A DNA stretch of 64,000 bases, taken from NCBI RefSeq assembly GCF_012034935.1, contig NZ_JAATEN010000004.1:310001-374000 (forward strand), read 5' to 3'. Of the stretch, positions 15,554-23,302 are shown piece by piece; positions within the stretch are counted from its first letter, which is position 1, and every line of letters starts with the position of its first letter. Source of the DNA: Streptomyces zingiberis. GTDB taxonomy: Bacteria; Actinomycetota; Actinomycetes; Streptomycetales; Streptomycetaceae. The position numbers and the translations under genes are program-made. The notes below the pieces were generated by a model. It worked only from the letters and a program-made list of their open reading frames with translations. It did no database searches and was not told the origin of the DNA.

Positions 15554-18426
15554 CGCAGCGTGTCCCCCTCCGTGCCGCCGGCCGCCGGACCGGGTTCCCG
15601 GCCCAGCGAGATGCCCAGTCCGGACAACAGCTTCACCACCACACCCACCACGAGCAGATACACCCCGATGTCGAAGACGAGACTGGTGGCGAACTTCAGC
15701 GTCCCGATCACCGGGAGCTGCCCCGTCACCACCGCGGCGGACAGCGGTTCGGCGCCCCCCAGCGCCGGGGCCAGGCCGGTCACGGCGGCCACCACGAGCC
15801 CACCGCCCGCGATCACGCCCGGGCCGACCGGGACCACGGCGCCCAGATCGGCCCGGCCGCCCACCAGATAGCGCAGGACGTACGCCTGACCGGCCACCAG
15901 CCCGGCCGCGAAGCCACCACCGGGGTCGGAGTGGCCGACGAACAGCAGATAGAGGGAGAGCACCACGACGGAGGGGAACAGCAGCCGGGTGACCACCTCC
16001 AGCAGCAGCGACCGTTCCCCGCCCGGCCGCTCCCCGGCGCCCGGCAGCCAGCGCTCCAGCGGCTCGTCCCACCGGGTCACCGGGTGCGCCCCCGAGGAGC
16101 GGTCACGGCCGGGCCCGTGGAGCACCGGCCCGCTCAGCTCCCAGATGGAGACCAGGCTGACCACGCCGAGCGCCGCCACCAGCAGCACGGTGATCTCCCC
16201 GAGGGTGTCCAGTGCGCGGAAGTCCACCACGATCGCGTTGACGACGTTGTGCGCGGCGGCCTCCGCGGACCGCCGCACTTGCTCCCCGGAGACCGGCGGA
16301 GCACTCCGCGCGGCGGAGGCCGCCAGGGAGAACACCGCGACGAAGACGCCGATCGCGGTGGCCACCGCGCCCCGCGCCAGCCGGGCGCGCGGCGCCGACC
16401 GCTCCGGGGTGAACCGGGAGGGCATCCGCCGCAGCACCAGCACGATGAAGACCAGCGTCAACGTCTCCACCAGGAACTGCGCCAGCGCCAGATCCGGCGC
16501 GCCGCGGACGAGGAAGAGCCCCGCCACGCCGTAACCGACCGCGCCCGCCAGCAGAACCCCGGTCAGCCGGTGCCGGGTGGCCGCCACCCCCGCCGCCGCG
16601 GTGAGCACGACCACCGCGAGCGGCAGCTGGACGGCCGAGGTCCACGGCACGGCCCCGTCGAAACCGGCCCCCAGCACGGCCAGCGCCGTGCCCGGCAGCA
16701 CCACCACGGTGACCAGCAACACCAGCAGATAGACCGGGAGCGAACCCGCCTGCGTGGTCGCGGCCACCCGCAGCGCGAGCCCGCCGACCCCGCTCACCGA
16801 CCGCCGGTAGGCGAGCTGGCTGTCGGGCAGCCGCAGCAGCTCCTTCCAGCGCGGACGGGACCCGGTGGCGCGTTCACGGTCCGCCGCGAACACGGCTGCG
16901 CCCAGCAGCAGGGTGAGCGCGGACAAGCCGAGCACCGGGGTGAGGCCGTGCCAGAGCGCCAGCTCGTACGGGCCGTCCGGGCCCGCCGGGAAGTCATCGG
17001 CGTACGCGGTCACCGGGACGGCCGTCGCCGCGTACCAGACACCCGCCACCAGACCGGCCACCGCGGTCACCGCGGGCGGCCCGGCCAGCCCGGCGCCCGG
17101 CGGCTCCGGGAGCGACGGCTCAGCCCAGGGCTTACGGGCGAACGCCCCCCACAGGAACCGCGCCGCGTAGGCCACGGTGAGCACCGAGCCCAGCACCAGG
17201 GCCCCCAGCACCACCGCCCCCGCGGCCGGGGGCGCGGCCTCGCCGGGGTGCAGGAACGCCTCGTAACCGGCCTCCTTGCCGAGGAACCCCAGCAGCGGCG
17301 GCAGCCCGGCCATCGACGCCGCGGCGAGCGCCGCCACCGCCGCCACCCCCGGCAGCCGGCGGCCCACCCCCGACAGCTCACGCAGGTCCCGGGTGCCGGC
17401 CCGGCGGTCCAGCACACCCGTGACCATGAACAGCGCCGACTTGAACGCGGCATGCGCGAGCAGCATCGCCGCCCCCGCGATCGCCGCGGTCCGCGTCCCG
17501 GCGCCCAGCAGCACCATCATCAGACCGAGTTCGCTGATGGTGCCGTAGGCGAGCAGCCGCTTCAGATCCGTCTCCCGCAGCGCCCGCCACGCGCCCAGTA
17601 CCAGACTGACCAGCCCCACGGTGAACAGCAGCGGCCGCCACGGCGCCACGTCGGCGAAGCCGGGCGCGAGCCGCGCCACCAGGTACACCCCGGCCTTCAC
17701 CATCGCGGCGGCGTGCAGATAGGCGCTCACCGGGGTCGGCGCGACCATCGCCGCGGGCAGCCAGCCGTGCAGCGGCATCTGGGCGGACTTCGCGAGCGCC
17801 CCGACGAGGACCAGCACCACCGCCGCCGTCACCGCGGGACCCCGCGGCGGGTCGGCGACGAGCTCCGAGATCCGGTAGGTGCCCGCCGACTGCCCCAGGA
17901 TCACGAAGCCCGCGAGCATCACCAGACCACCCGCGACGGTGACGACCAGCGCCTGCTCCGCGGCGCGGCGGCGCTCGCGGGACCCGCCCGGGCCCGCGAT
18001 GAGGAGATAGGAGACGACGGTGGTCAGCTCCCAGAAGACGTACAGGGCGAGGAGGTTGTCCGCCAGCACCAGGCCCGTCATCGCCCCGGCGAAGGCGAGC
18101 AGCAGCGCCGCCTCCCGCCCGGCGCCCCGCTCGAAATACCGGGCGCTGTAGGCGAGCACCACCACGCCGGTGCCGGCGACCACCCAGACCATCAGCAGGG
18201 ACAGCGCGTCGAGCCGCAGGTCGAAGACGAGCCCGAGGGACGGCGCCCACGCCAGGCTCTCCGTCACGGGCGAACCGCGGAGCACCCCGGTGGTGTGGAC
18301 GGCGCTCCAGACCAGCACCGCCAGCGGCGCCAGGGCCGCGAGCAGCCACACACCACGGCCGGGGCGCCGCGCCCACCAGGGGAGCGCCGCCGCCACCCCG
18401 ACGTGGGCGGCGAGAAGGACCAGCAC
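15550..18426 (-). CDS. mrpA: Mrp antiporter subunit MrpA fused to MrpB domain
   Basis: 958 aa from GTG at 18426 (AAGGAG 11 bases upstream); GTG at 18438 is an alternative. Residues 1 to about 500 are NuoL-like, with FWELTTVVSYLLI, AKSAQMPLHGWLPAAMVAPTPVSAYLHAA and MVKAGVYLVARLAP. A central DUF4040/MrpA C-terminal part follows, with APDLALAQFLVETLTLVFIVL, then DFRALDTLGEITVLL. The end (about 790-958) is an MnhB domain with VGHSDPGGGFAAGLVAGQAYVLRYL. The A and B subunits are therefore one polypeptide, which explains the missing separate mrpB. It is the first gene of the six-gene antiporter operon. Confidence 0.93.
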   Translation of the reverse strand: MLVLLAAHVGVAAALPWWARRPGRGVWLLAALAPLAVLVWSAVHTTGVLRGSPVTESLAWAPSLGLVFDLRLDALSLLMVWVVAGTGVVVLAYSARYFERGAGREAALLLAFAGAMTGLVLADNLLALYVFWELTTVVSYLLIAGPGGSRERRRAAEQALVVTVAGGLVMLAGFVILGQSAGTYRISELVADPPRGPAVTAAVVLVLVGALAKSAQMPLHGWLPAAMVAPTPVSAYLHAAAMVKAGVYLVARLAPGFADVAPWRPLLFTVGLVSLVLGAWRALRETDLKRLLAYGTISELGLMMVLLGAGTRTAAIAGAAMLLAHAAFKSALFMVTGVLDRRAGTRDLRELSGVGRRLPGVAAVAALAAASMAGLPPLLGFLGKEAGYEAFLHPGEAAPPAAGAVVLGALVLGSVLTVAYAARFLWGAFARKPWAEPSLPEPPGAGLAGPPAVTAVAGLVAGVWYAATAVPVTAYADDFPAGPDGPYELALWHGLTPVLGLSALTLLLGAAVFAADRERATGSRPRWKELLRLPDSQLAYRRSVSGVGGLALRVAATTQAGSLPVYLLVLLVTVVVLPGTALAVLGAGFDGAVPWTSAVQLPLAVVVLTAAAGVAATRHRLTGVLLAGAVGYGVAGLFLVRGAPDLALAQFLVETLTLVFIVLVLRRMPSRFTPERSAPRARLARGAVATAIGVFVAVFSLAASAARSAPPVSGEQVRRSAEAAAHNVVNAIVVDFRALDTLGEITVLLVAALGVVSLVSIWELSGPVLHGPGRDRSSGAHPVTRWDEPLERWLPGAGERPGGERSLLLEVVTRLLFPSVVVLSLYLLFVGHSDPGGGFAAGLVAGQAYVLRYLVGGRADLGAVVPVGPGVIAGGGLVVAAVTGLAPALGGAEPLSAAVVTGQLPVIGTLKFATSLVFDIGVYLLVVGVVVKLLSGLGISLGREPGPAAGGTEGDTLR

Positions 18427-18911
18427 GGCGGGGACCACTCCTTGAGGGCTCGGGGGCGGCGGTCGGCGGGGAGCACACGACCGGGACACGGCGGAGGCGC
18501 CTGGTCCGGCCGCACGGCCGGGCCGGCGCCTCGCGACCGGGCGCACCCCGGCCGTCCGCACTCCCGGGCCACCCCCCGTGCGGGGGTGGCAGCAGGGCGG
18601 GTGCCCCCGTCCGGCCTGGGAAATCCTCCGCCGGCGCATCAGTTCCGCCCGGTCGTTCCCCCCGCATCCTCGCCCGCGGGGCCGCCGGCGCCCCGTCACC
18701 ACGCGGCGGGAGAGCCCGAACGGGTGCCGGGCCGGCCGGCCGCCGGGCCGGTGCGGGAGGAGATCGGGAGGGAGCCGGGAGGGAGCCGGGCACGGGCGGC
18801 GGGCGCCGTCCGGTCATCGCCTTCCGGGGCTGTGGGCCGGTGCGGCCGGCCGCCGTCCACGGACCCGGATCCAGCCGCGCGAAGGCTCAACTCCTCTGTC
18901 CGGAGGGCGTA
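18427..18911. other. Structured leader region of the mrp operon; no gene seen
   Basis: Two hairpins precede mrpA on the minus strand. One is at 18494-18532, with about 17 pairs, one bulge and one mismatch, and outer arms GAGGCGCC/GGCGCCTC. The other is perfect, with 9-bp arms GCCACCCCC (18568-18576) and GGGGGTGGC (18582-18590). They could form an attenuator or a structured 5' untranslated region. I cannot match either to a known riboswitch. Open frames here lack ribosome sites and coding character. Confidence 0.45.
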
Positions 18912-18940
18912 TTGACCCTCTCAGGGGCCCTTGCTACGTT
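18912..18940 (+). promoter_or_regulatory. Vegetative-type promoter of the beta-helix gene
   Basis: TTGACC (18912-18917), 17-bp spacer, TACGTT (18935-18940): the clearest housekeeping-type promoter in the window. Transcription should begin near 18947, leaving a leader of about 100 nt before the ATG at 19046. Confidence 0.75.
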
Positions 18941-18956
18941 CCGGGGCGGCGCGGCG

Positions 18957-18970
18957 GGTAAGCGCTTCCA
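18957..18970. promoter_or_regulatory. LacI-type operator GGTAAGCGCTTCCA
   Basis: An AAGCGCTT core (18960-18967) with near-symmetric flanks is the typical binding pattern of LacI/GalR regulators in actinobacteria. It starts about 10 bp after the expected transcription start of the promoter at 18912-18940, where a repressor would block transcription. It differs from the CebR box, so another regulator is implied; no matching gene is adjacent. Confidence 0.55.
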
Positions 18971-19045
18971 CCGCGTTCCGCCGCTGCTTTCCCACCCGCT
19001 CACCCCCCACCTCTCATCCACACCCGCTCCGGAAGGAGACGTGGT

Positions 19046-20332
19046 ATGTCCCCCACCTCACGTGCGCCCGGGGAGCCCCGGACGTCACAAGCCCCCCGCG
19101 CACGCCGCCGCAGGGGCGCCGCCCTGGCCGTCGCGGCCACCGCGCTCGCCGGGCTGATCGGGCTGACCACCGCCGCTCCCGGCCAGGCCCGCCCCGTCAC
19201 CGGCGACACCGCAGGAACCGGCCCGTCCGCCCGCGCCGCGGTCACCGCGGCCGTCCCGGCCGCCCCCTCCGGATCCGCCGCGGCCCCCGCCGCCGACTGC
19301 GGCACCGGCTCCTACCAGGCCGAGGCCGTCCGCAACGGCAACACCTGGAGCGCCCCCGGCTACAGCGGCACCGACATGCTGTCGGCGATGCGCGCCGCCG
19401 TGAACAGCCTCACCCCCGGGCGCACCGCCAAGCAGCGGGTCGTCGTCCGCGGCTCCGGCTCGATGAGCGCCGGGGCACGGCTCTCCCTGCCCAGCTACAC
19501 CGTGCTGGACGTGTGCGGGACCATCGACGTCACCGGCTCCGGCTCCGGTGACCAGGCGCCGGTCTACGCCCGCGGCGCCCGGGACATCGAGATCCAGCAC
19601 CTCAACGTCACCGGCGCCCCGCTCTACGGCATCTTCATGCGCAACGTCGACAACCTGACCCTCGGCCAGATCGACATGCGCCTGACGGGCGGTCTCGGCA
19701 TTCGGATCGACAACCACGGCGACCGGTCGGCGCGCTCCCGGAACATCCGCATCGACAGCGTCTTCGTCTCCGGGGCGAGCAACCACGCCGTCGAGACCTA
19801 CGGCGTCGACGGGCTGACCGTGGGCACCGTCACCACCCGCAACGTCGGCTACTCGGGGCTGCTGCTCAACGACACCGTCAACGCCACCGTCCAGAAGGTC
19901 GACGCCGAGAACACCGGCACCGGCACCGGTTACGCCGCCTTCCGCATGGCCAACCGCAACGGCCGCATCGGGGACAGCTATCCGGTCAACATCCGGGTCG
20001 GCCAGGTCGTCGCGCGCGGCGGCGGGCGCGGCGTCTTCTGCGTCTCCGAGAGCGGCGGCGCGGTGATCGACCGGGTGGACATCTCGGGTACCGGGAACGA
20101 CGCCGTCCTCATCGAGAACTGCTACAACGTGAACCTCGCCGCCCAGAGCGGAACCGTCTCGGGGCCCGGCGGCATCCGGATCGCCGCCCGCACCGAGTTC
20201 GCCAACACCAGGGACGTCACCCTGCAGAACCTCACGGTGACCAACTCCGCCCTCCGTGAGAGCCCGTGCGGCGCCAACATCACCTACCGGAACCTCACCC
20301 TCGTCAACTCCAGCCGCAGCACCTGCTCGTGA
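19046..20332 (+). CDS. Secreted right-handed parallel beta-helix protein
   Basis: 428 aa from ATG at 19046 with GGAAGGAGA upstream. An Arg-rich n-region and hydrophobic core (about 22-45) ending TAAPGQARP form a signal peptide. After an Ala-rich linker, repeated coil-like units (ARDIEIQHLNVTGAPLYGIF, VDNLTLGQIDMRLTGGLGIRI, DGLTVGTVTTRNVGYSGLLL and others) give a pectate-lyase/polygalacturonase-like beta-helix. The substrate is probably a polysaccharide, but I cannot place the catalytic residues, so the class is open. A LacI-type operator at its promoter supports carbohydrate-responsive expression. Confidence 0.8.
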   Translation: MSPTSRAPGEPRTSQAPRARRRRGAALAVAATALAGLIGLTTAAPGQARPVTGDTAGTGPSARAAVTAAVPAAPSGSAAAPAADCGTGSYQAEAVRNGNTWSAPGYSGTDMLSAMRAAVNSLTPGRTAKQRVVVRGSGSMSAGARLSLPSYTVLDVCGTIDVTGSGSGDQAPVYARGARDIEIQHLNVTGAPLYGIFMRNVDNLTLGQIDMRLTGGLGIRIDNHGDRSARSRNIRIDSVFVSGASNHAVETYGVDGLTVGTVTTRNVGYSGLLLNDTVNATVQKVDAENTGTGTGYAAFRMANRNGRIGDSYPVNIRVGQVVARGGGRGVFCVSESGGAVIDRVDISGTGNDAVLIENCYNVNLAAQSGTVSGPGGIRIAARTEFANTRDVTLQNLTVTNSALRESPCGANITYRNLTLVNSSRSTCS

Positions 20333-20562
20333 GCCGCGGCCCGGGAGGGCGCCGGGCGCGATGCCCGGGGCCCCGGGCCCGGCCCCGGCCGGCCGGGCTC
20401 CCCGGGCCGGTCCTCCCGCCCGTGGGAGCTCTTCCGGCTGCCCGGTTCCGGCCACCGGCGGGTGCCGCCCGCGCCCGGCGTACGCCGGGGCACCGGAGAA
20501 TGACGGAGGATGGCGGGGAACGGCGGGGGAAGCCGGAACGACGCCGAGACGAGGAGTGGTCG

Positions 20563-21357
20563 ATGGAGCAGCGGAACGCCGGGAGCAGTGTGCTGGTCAC
20601 CGGATCGGCGGACGGCATCGGACGGGAGACCGCCGCGACCCTCGTGGCGGCGGGCCACCGGGTGCTCCTGCACGCCCGCAACAGGGTCCGCGGCGAGGAG
20701 GCCCTGGCCGCCGTCCCCGGGGCGGCCGGGGTCGTCACGGGCGACCTCGCCTCGCTGGCGAGCACCCGCGAGCTGGCGGCGGCCGCCACCGCGGCGGGCC
20801 CCTTCGACGTGGTCATCCACAACGCGGGGGTCGGCGGCGGCTCGGCCTGGCGCGGAGTCACCGAGGACAAGCTGGAGCGCGTCTTCCAGACGAACGTGCT
20901 GGCCCCGTATCTGCTCACCGCCCTGATGCCGCCGCCGAGCCGGCTGATCTACCTCACCTCGGGACTGGAGGCGGAGGGCACCGTCGACCTCGGCGACCTC
21001 CAGTACGAACGGCGGCCCTGGGACGGGATGCGGGCCTACGCCGACTCCAAACTGCTCGACGTCGTCCTGGCGTTCGCGGTGGCGCGGCGCCGGCCCGGCA
21101 CCCTCAGCAACGCCGTGGACCCCGGCTGGATCCGCACCCGGCTCGGCGGGCCGAACGCCACCGGCGGCCTCCCCGAGGGCGCGGAGACCCAGGTGTGGCT
21201 GGCCACCTCCGACGAGCCGGCGGCCACCGTCACGGGCCGCTACTTCAAGCACCGCAGGGAGCTGCGCGCCAACCCGGCCGCGTCCGACGAGGCGGTGCAG
21301 GACGGCCTGCTGGCGGCGTGCGCCGAACTCACCGGCGTCGAACTGCCCGCCGGGTAG
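20563..21357 (+). CDS. Short-chain dehydrogenase/reductase
   Basis: 264 aa from ATG at 20563 with GAGGAG six bases upstream. It has the cofactor loop TGSADGIGRETA (residues 13-24), NAG at 87-89 and the catalytic set Ser133, Tyr159 and Lys163 (YADSK). The proline-rich region VDPGWIRTRLGG follows. The family interconverts alcohols and carbonyls using NAD(P)H in the cytoplasm. The substrate is unknown. It follows the beta-helix gene by 230 bp and ends at a strong hairpin. Confidence 0.85.
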   Translation: MEQRNAGSSVLVTGSADGIGRETAATLVAAGHRVLLHARNRVRGEEALAAVPGAAGVVTGDLASLASTRELAAAATAAGPFDVVIHNAGVGGGSAWRGVTEDKLERVFQTNVLAPYLLTALMPPPSRLIYLTSGLEAEGTVDLGDLQYERRPWDGMRAYADSKLLDVVLAFAVARRRPGTLSNAVDPGWIRTRLGGPNATGGLPEGAETQVWLATSDEPAATVTGRYFKHRRELRANPAASDEAVQDGLLAACAELTGVELPAG

Positions 21358-21373
21358 CGCGCGGTAGCACCAC

Positions 21374-21417
21374 GGCGCCCGCCGGCACCCGGACGGTCCT
21401 GGGGGCCGGCGGGCGCC
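21374..21417. terminator. Bidirectional terminator hairpin
   Basis: Arms GGCGCCCGCCGGC (21374-21386) and GCCGGCGGGCGCC (21405-21417) pair perfectly over 13 bp with an 18-nt loop, between the convergent SDR and PQQ dehydrogenase genes. The rest of the 312-bp gap (to 21669) holds nothing else that I recognise. Confidence 0.75.
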
Positions 21418-21669
21418 GGACGGGCGCCTGCGGTGCGGGGCGGCGCGGGTAACGCGGCGGCCACCGCCGGGCGGTTCCGCGGGGAGGCCGGGGCCACGAC
21501 GGGAGGAGGCGGGCGCCGGGCGCGGGGGCCGCGCCGCAGCTCCCGGTGCGGCGCGGCCGTCCGCTGGCCGCCGGCCGCCGCGCCGCCCGCCGGGGAGGTG
21601 GCCCGGGGCGGGCCGGTGGGAACGCCGGGGCCGGGCCCCGGCCCCGGAAGGGCTCCGCCGGCCGCGAGG

Positions 21670-22878
21670 TCACTCGGCGGCGAAGGAGACCTTGAAGAAC
21701 TGTCCGGGCAGGTCGTTCACGGCGTAGAACTCGCCGTTCTCGTCCGTTCCGATGGCGGTGACCTGGGTCGGGAAGCTGCCGAGCACGGCGCTGTCGTAGC
21801 CGCCCGAGCCGTCGGGCCGCAGGCCCCAGACCCGTGAGGTGCAGAAGTCGTTGACCACGTAGGTGCCGCCGGCCAGGTCGGCGTACTCCTTGCCGCGGTA
21901 GACCCGGCCGCCGATCACCGCGCAGTTTCCCCCGGTGAGCGGATAGGTGAAGACCGGATCGGTGTAGTCGGCGTCCGGGTCGCACTGGTCCTCGTTGAGG
22001 ACGTCGAGCGCCTCCTTGCAGGACCAGCCGAGGTTGGCGCCGCCCTGGGCGGGGGTCAGGTGGTTGACCTCCTCGGTGCGGCCCTGGCCCACGTCGCCGA
22101 TCCAGAGCGAGCCGTCGGCCTCGTCGAAGGAGAACTTCCAGGCGTTGCGCAGACCGGACACCCAGATCTCCGGGCGCGCGCCCGGCGTGTCCACGAAGGG
22201 GTTGTCCTCCGGCACGCAGTAGCCGGCGCCGTCGCAGGAGCGGCTGACGTCCACCCGCAGGATCTTGCCGAGCAGGGTGTCCAGGCGCTGCCCGGTGCGG
22301 AACGGGTCGCCGGAGCCACCGCCGTCGCCGATGCTCCAGTAGAGGTGCCCGTCCTTGCCGAAGGCGACCTGGCCGCCGTTGTGGTTGGAGTACTCGCTGT
22401 GCTCCTGGGTGATCAGCTCCCGCACGGTGCCCCGGCGGACATCGATCCGGGCCAGGGTGACGGCGTTGTCCGAGGCGCGGGTGTACGCCGCGTAGAGGAG
22501 CTGGCTGCGCCGGAAGTCGGGCGCGGGCGCGATGCCGAGCAGGCCCCGCTCGTTGTCGTTGGCGTTCACCCGGGACGTCAGGTCGAGCAGGGGGCCGGCC
22601 GCCAGGCCGGTGTCCGGGTGGTAGACGCGCACGGCGCCGGTCTTCTCGGCGATGAACAGCCGGCCGGTGCCGTCCTGGGGGGAGACGACGGCGATGGGGC
22701 GCCGCAGACCGGAGGCCACCTGGGTGGTGGTGACGGTCAGGTCCGCCGGCGGCGCCGCGGCGGGGGCCGCCGCGGCGCCGCCGGCGGAGGGGGCCTCGGC
22801 CGCCCAGCTCGCGGGGGCCACGGCGGTCGTCAGGGCGAGGGCGAGGAGCAGGCGGGTGGTCCGCTTTCCTCGGGGCAT
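21670..22878 (-). CDS. Secreted PQQ-dependent sugar dehydrogenase (GSDH/sorbosone dehydrogenase, AA12-like)
   Basis: 402 aa from ATG at 22878 with AGGAG five bases upstream. Residues 1-28 are a signal peptide ending ASWAAEA. The mature part is a six-bladed beta-propeller of the soluble glucose/sorbosone dehydrogenase type: SGLRRPIAV, NDNERGLLGIAPAPDF, EHSEYSNHNGGQVAFGKDGHLYWSIGDGG, LLGKILRVDV, GLRNAWKFSFDEADGSLWIGDVGQ. Relatives oxidise sugars with PQQ and Ca2+; fungal AA12 members can feed electrons to cellulose-active LPMOs. A perfect CebR operator lies 86 bp upstream, tying expression to cellobiose/cellotriose. PQQ synthesis genes are not in view. The exact substrate is inference. Confidence 0.82.
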   Translation of the reverse strand: MPRGKRTTRLLLALALTTAVAPASWAAEAPSAGGAAAAPAAAPPADLTVTTTQVASGLRRPIAVVSPQDGTGRLFIAEKTGAVRVYHPDTGLAAGPLLDLTSRVNANDNERGLLGIAPAPDFRRSQLLYAAYTRASDNAVTLARIDVRRGTVRELITQEHSEYSNHNGGQVAFGKDGHLYWSIGDGGGSGDPFRTGQRLDTLLGKILRVDVSRSCDGAGYCVPEDNPFVDTPGARPEIWVSGLRNAWKFSFDEADGSLWIGDVGQGRTEEVNHLTPAQGGANLGWSCKEALDVLNEDQCDPDADYTDPVFTYPLTGGNCAVIGGRVYRGKEYADLAGGTYVVNDFCTSRVWGLRPDGSGGYDSAVLGSFPTQVTAIGTDENGEFYAVNDLPGQFFKVSFAAE

Positions 22879-22963
22879 GGCTACTCCTGGAAGGGTGGGG
22901 GTCCTGAGGGCGAAGACATGCGGGCGGGTGGTGCCCGGTGGGGCGGGCACGGCGACGACCCGC

Positions 22964-22977
22964 TGGGAGCGCTCCCA
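22964..22977. promoter_or_regulatory. Perfect CebR operator upstream of the PQQ dehydrogenase gene
   Basis: TGGGAGCGCTCCCA is an exact 14-bp palindrome identical to the published CebR consensus. Fourteen bases upstream on the minus strand is CACAGT (22992-22997), the same candidate -10 hexamer found 13 bases from the CebR boxes of cebE, and TGTACC lies 18 bp further as a poor -35. The arrangement implies repression released by cello-oligosaccharides. Confidence 0.8.
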
Positions 22978-22997
22978 TCGGGTCCTGGCCTACTGTG

Positions 22998-23302
22998 CCA
23001 GAGCCTCGCGGTCCGGTACACCCCGCGTGCCCGCTTCCGTCCCCCCCGCGGCCCGGCGGGACGCCGTGCGCATGGGGGCGGGGCGGCGGACCGGGAAACG
23101 GCGCCGCACGGTCCGGTGAACGCGGGCCGGGGACAGGCGCGGAACACGGGGTTCCTGGTAGTTTCCGTGAGGCCGTCCGGCGGGCCCCCACCACCTCACC
23201 CGGGCCGCCCCGACGCGGTCCCCGCAACCCGGGAGATCCACGGCGTGGTAGTCGTCATCGCCGGACCATCCCCTTCCCAGCAGCCTCCGGAAAGGACCGC
23301 CC
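22998..23302. other. Intergenic region between the PQQ dehydrogenase and MHS genes
   Basis: Apart from the leftward CebR-controlled promoter at its left edge I see no gene or strong secondary structure. The promoter of the MHS gene must lie here but no convincing -35/-10 pair stands out. Confidence 0.4.

Noticed and set aside
18494..18590. Riboswitch in the mrp leader
   Set aside because: Stable hairpins are present but no conserved riboswitch core could be matched by eye.
15544..18915. Plus-strand frame of 1123 codons
   Set aside because: Gln/His/Arg-rich antisense of mrpA, whose own frame has clear NuoL/MnhB motifs.
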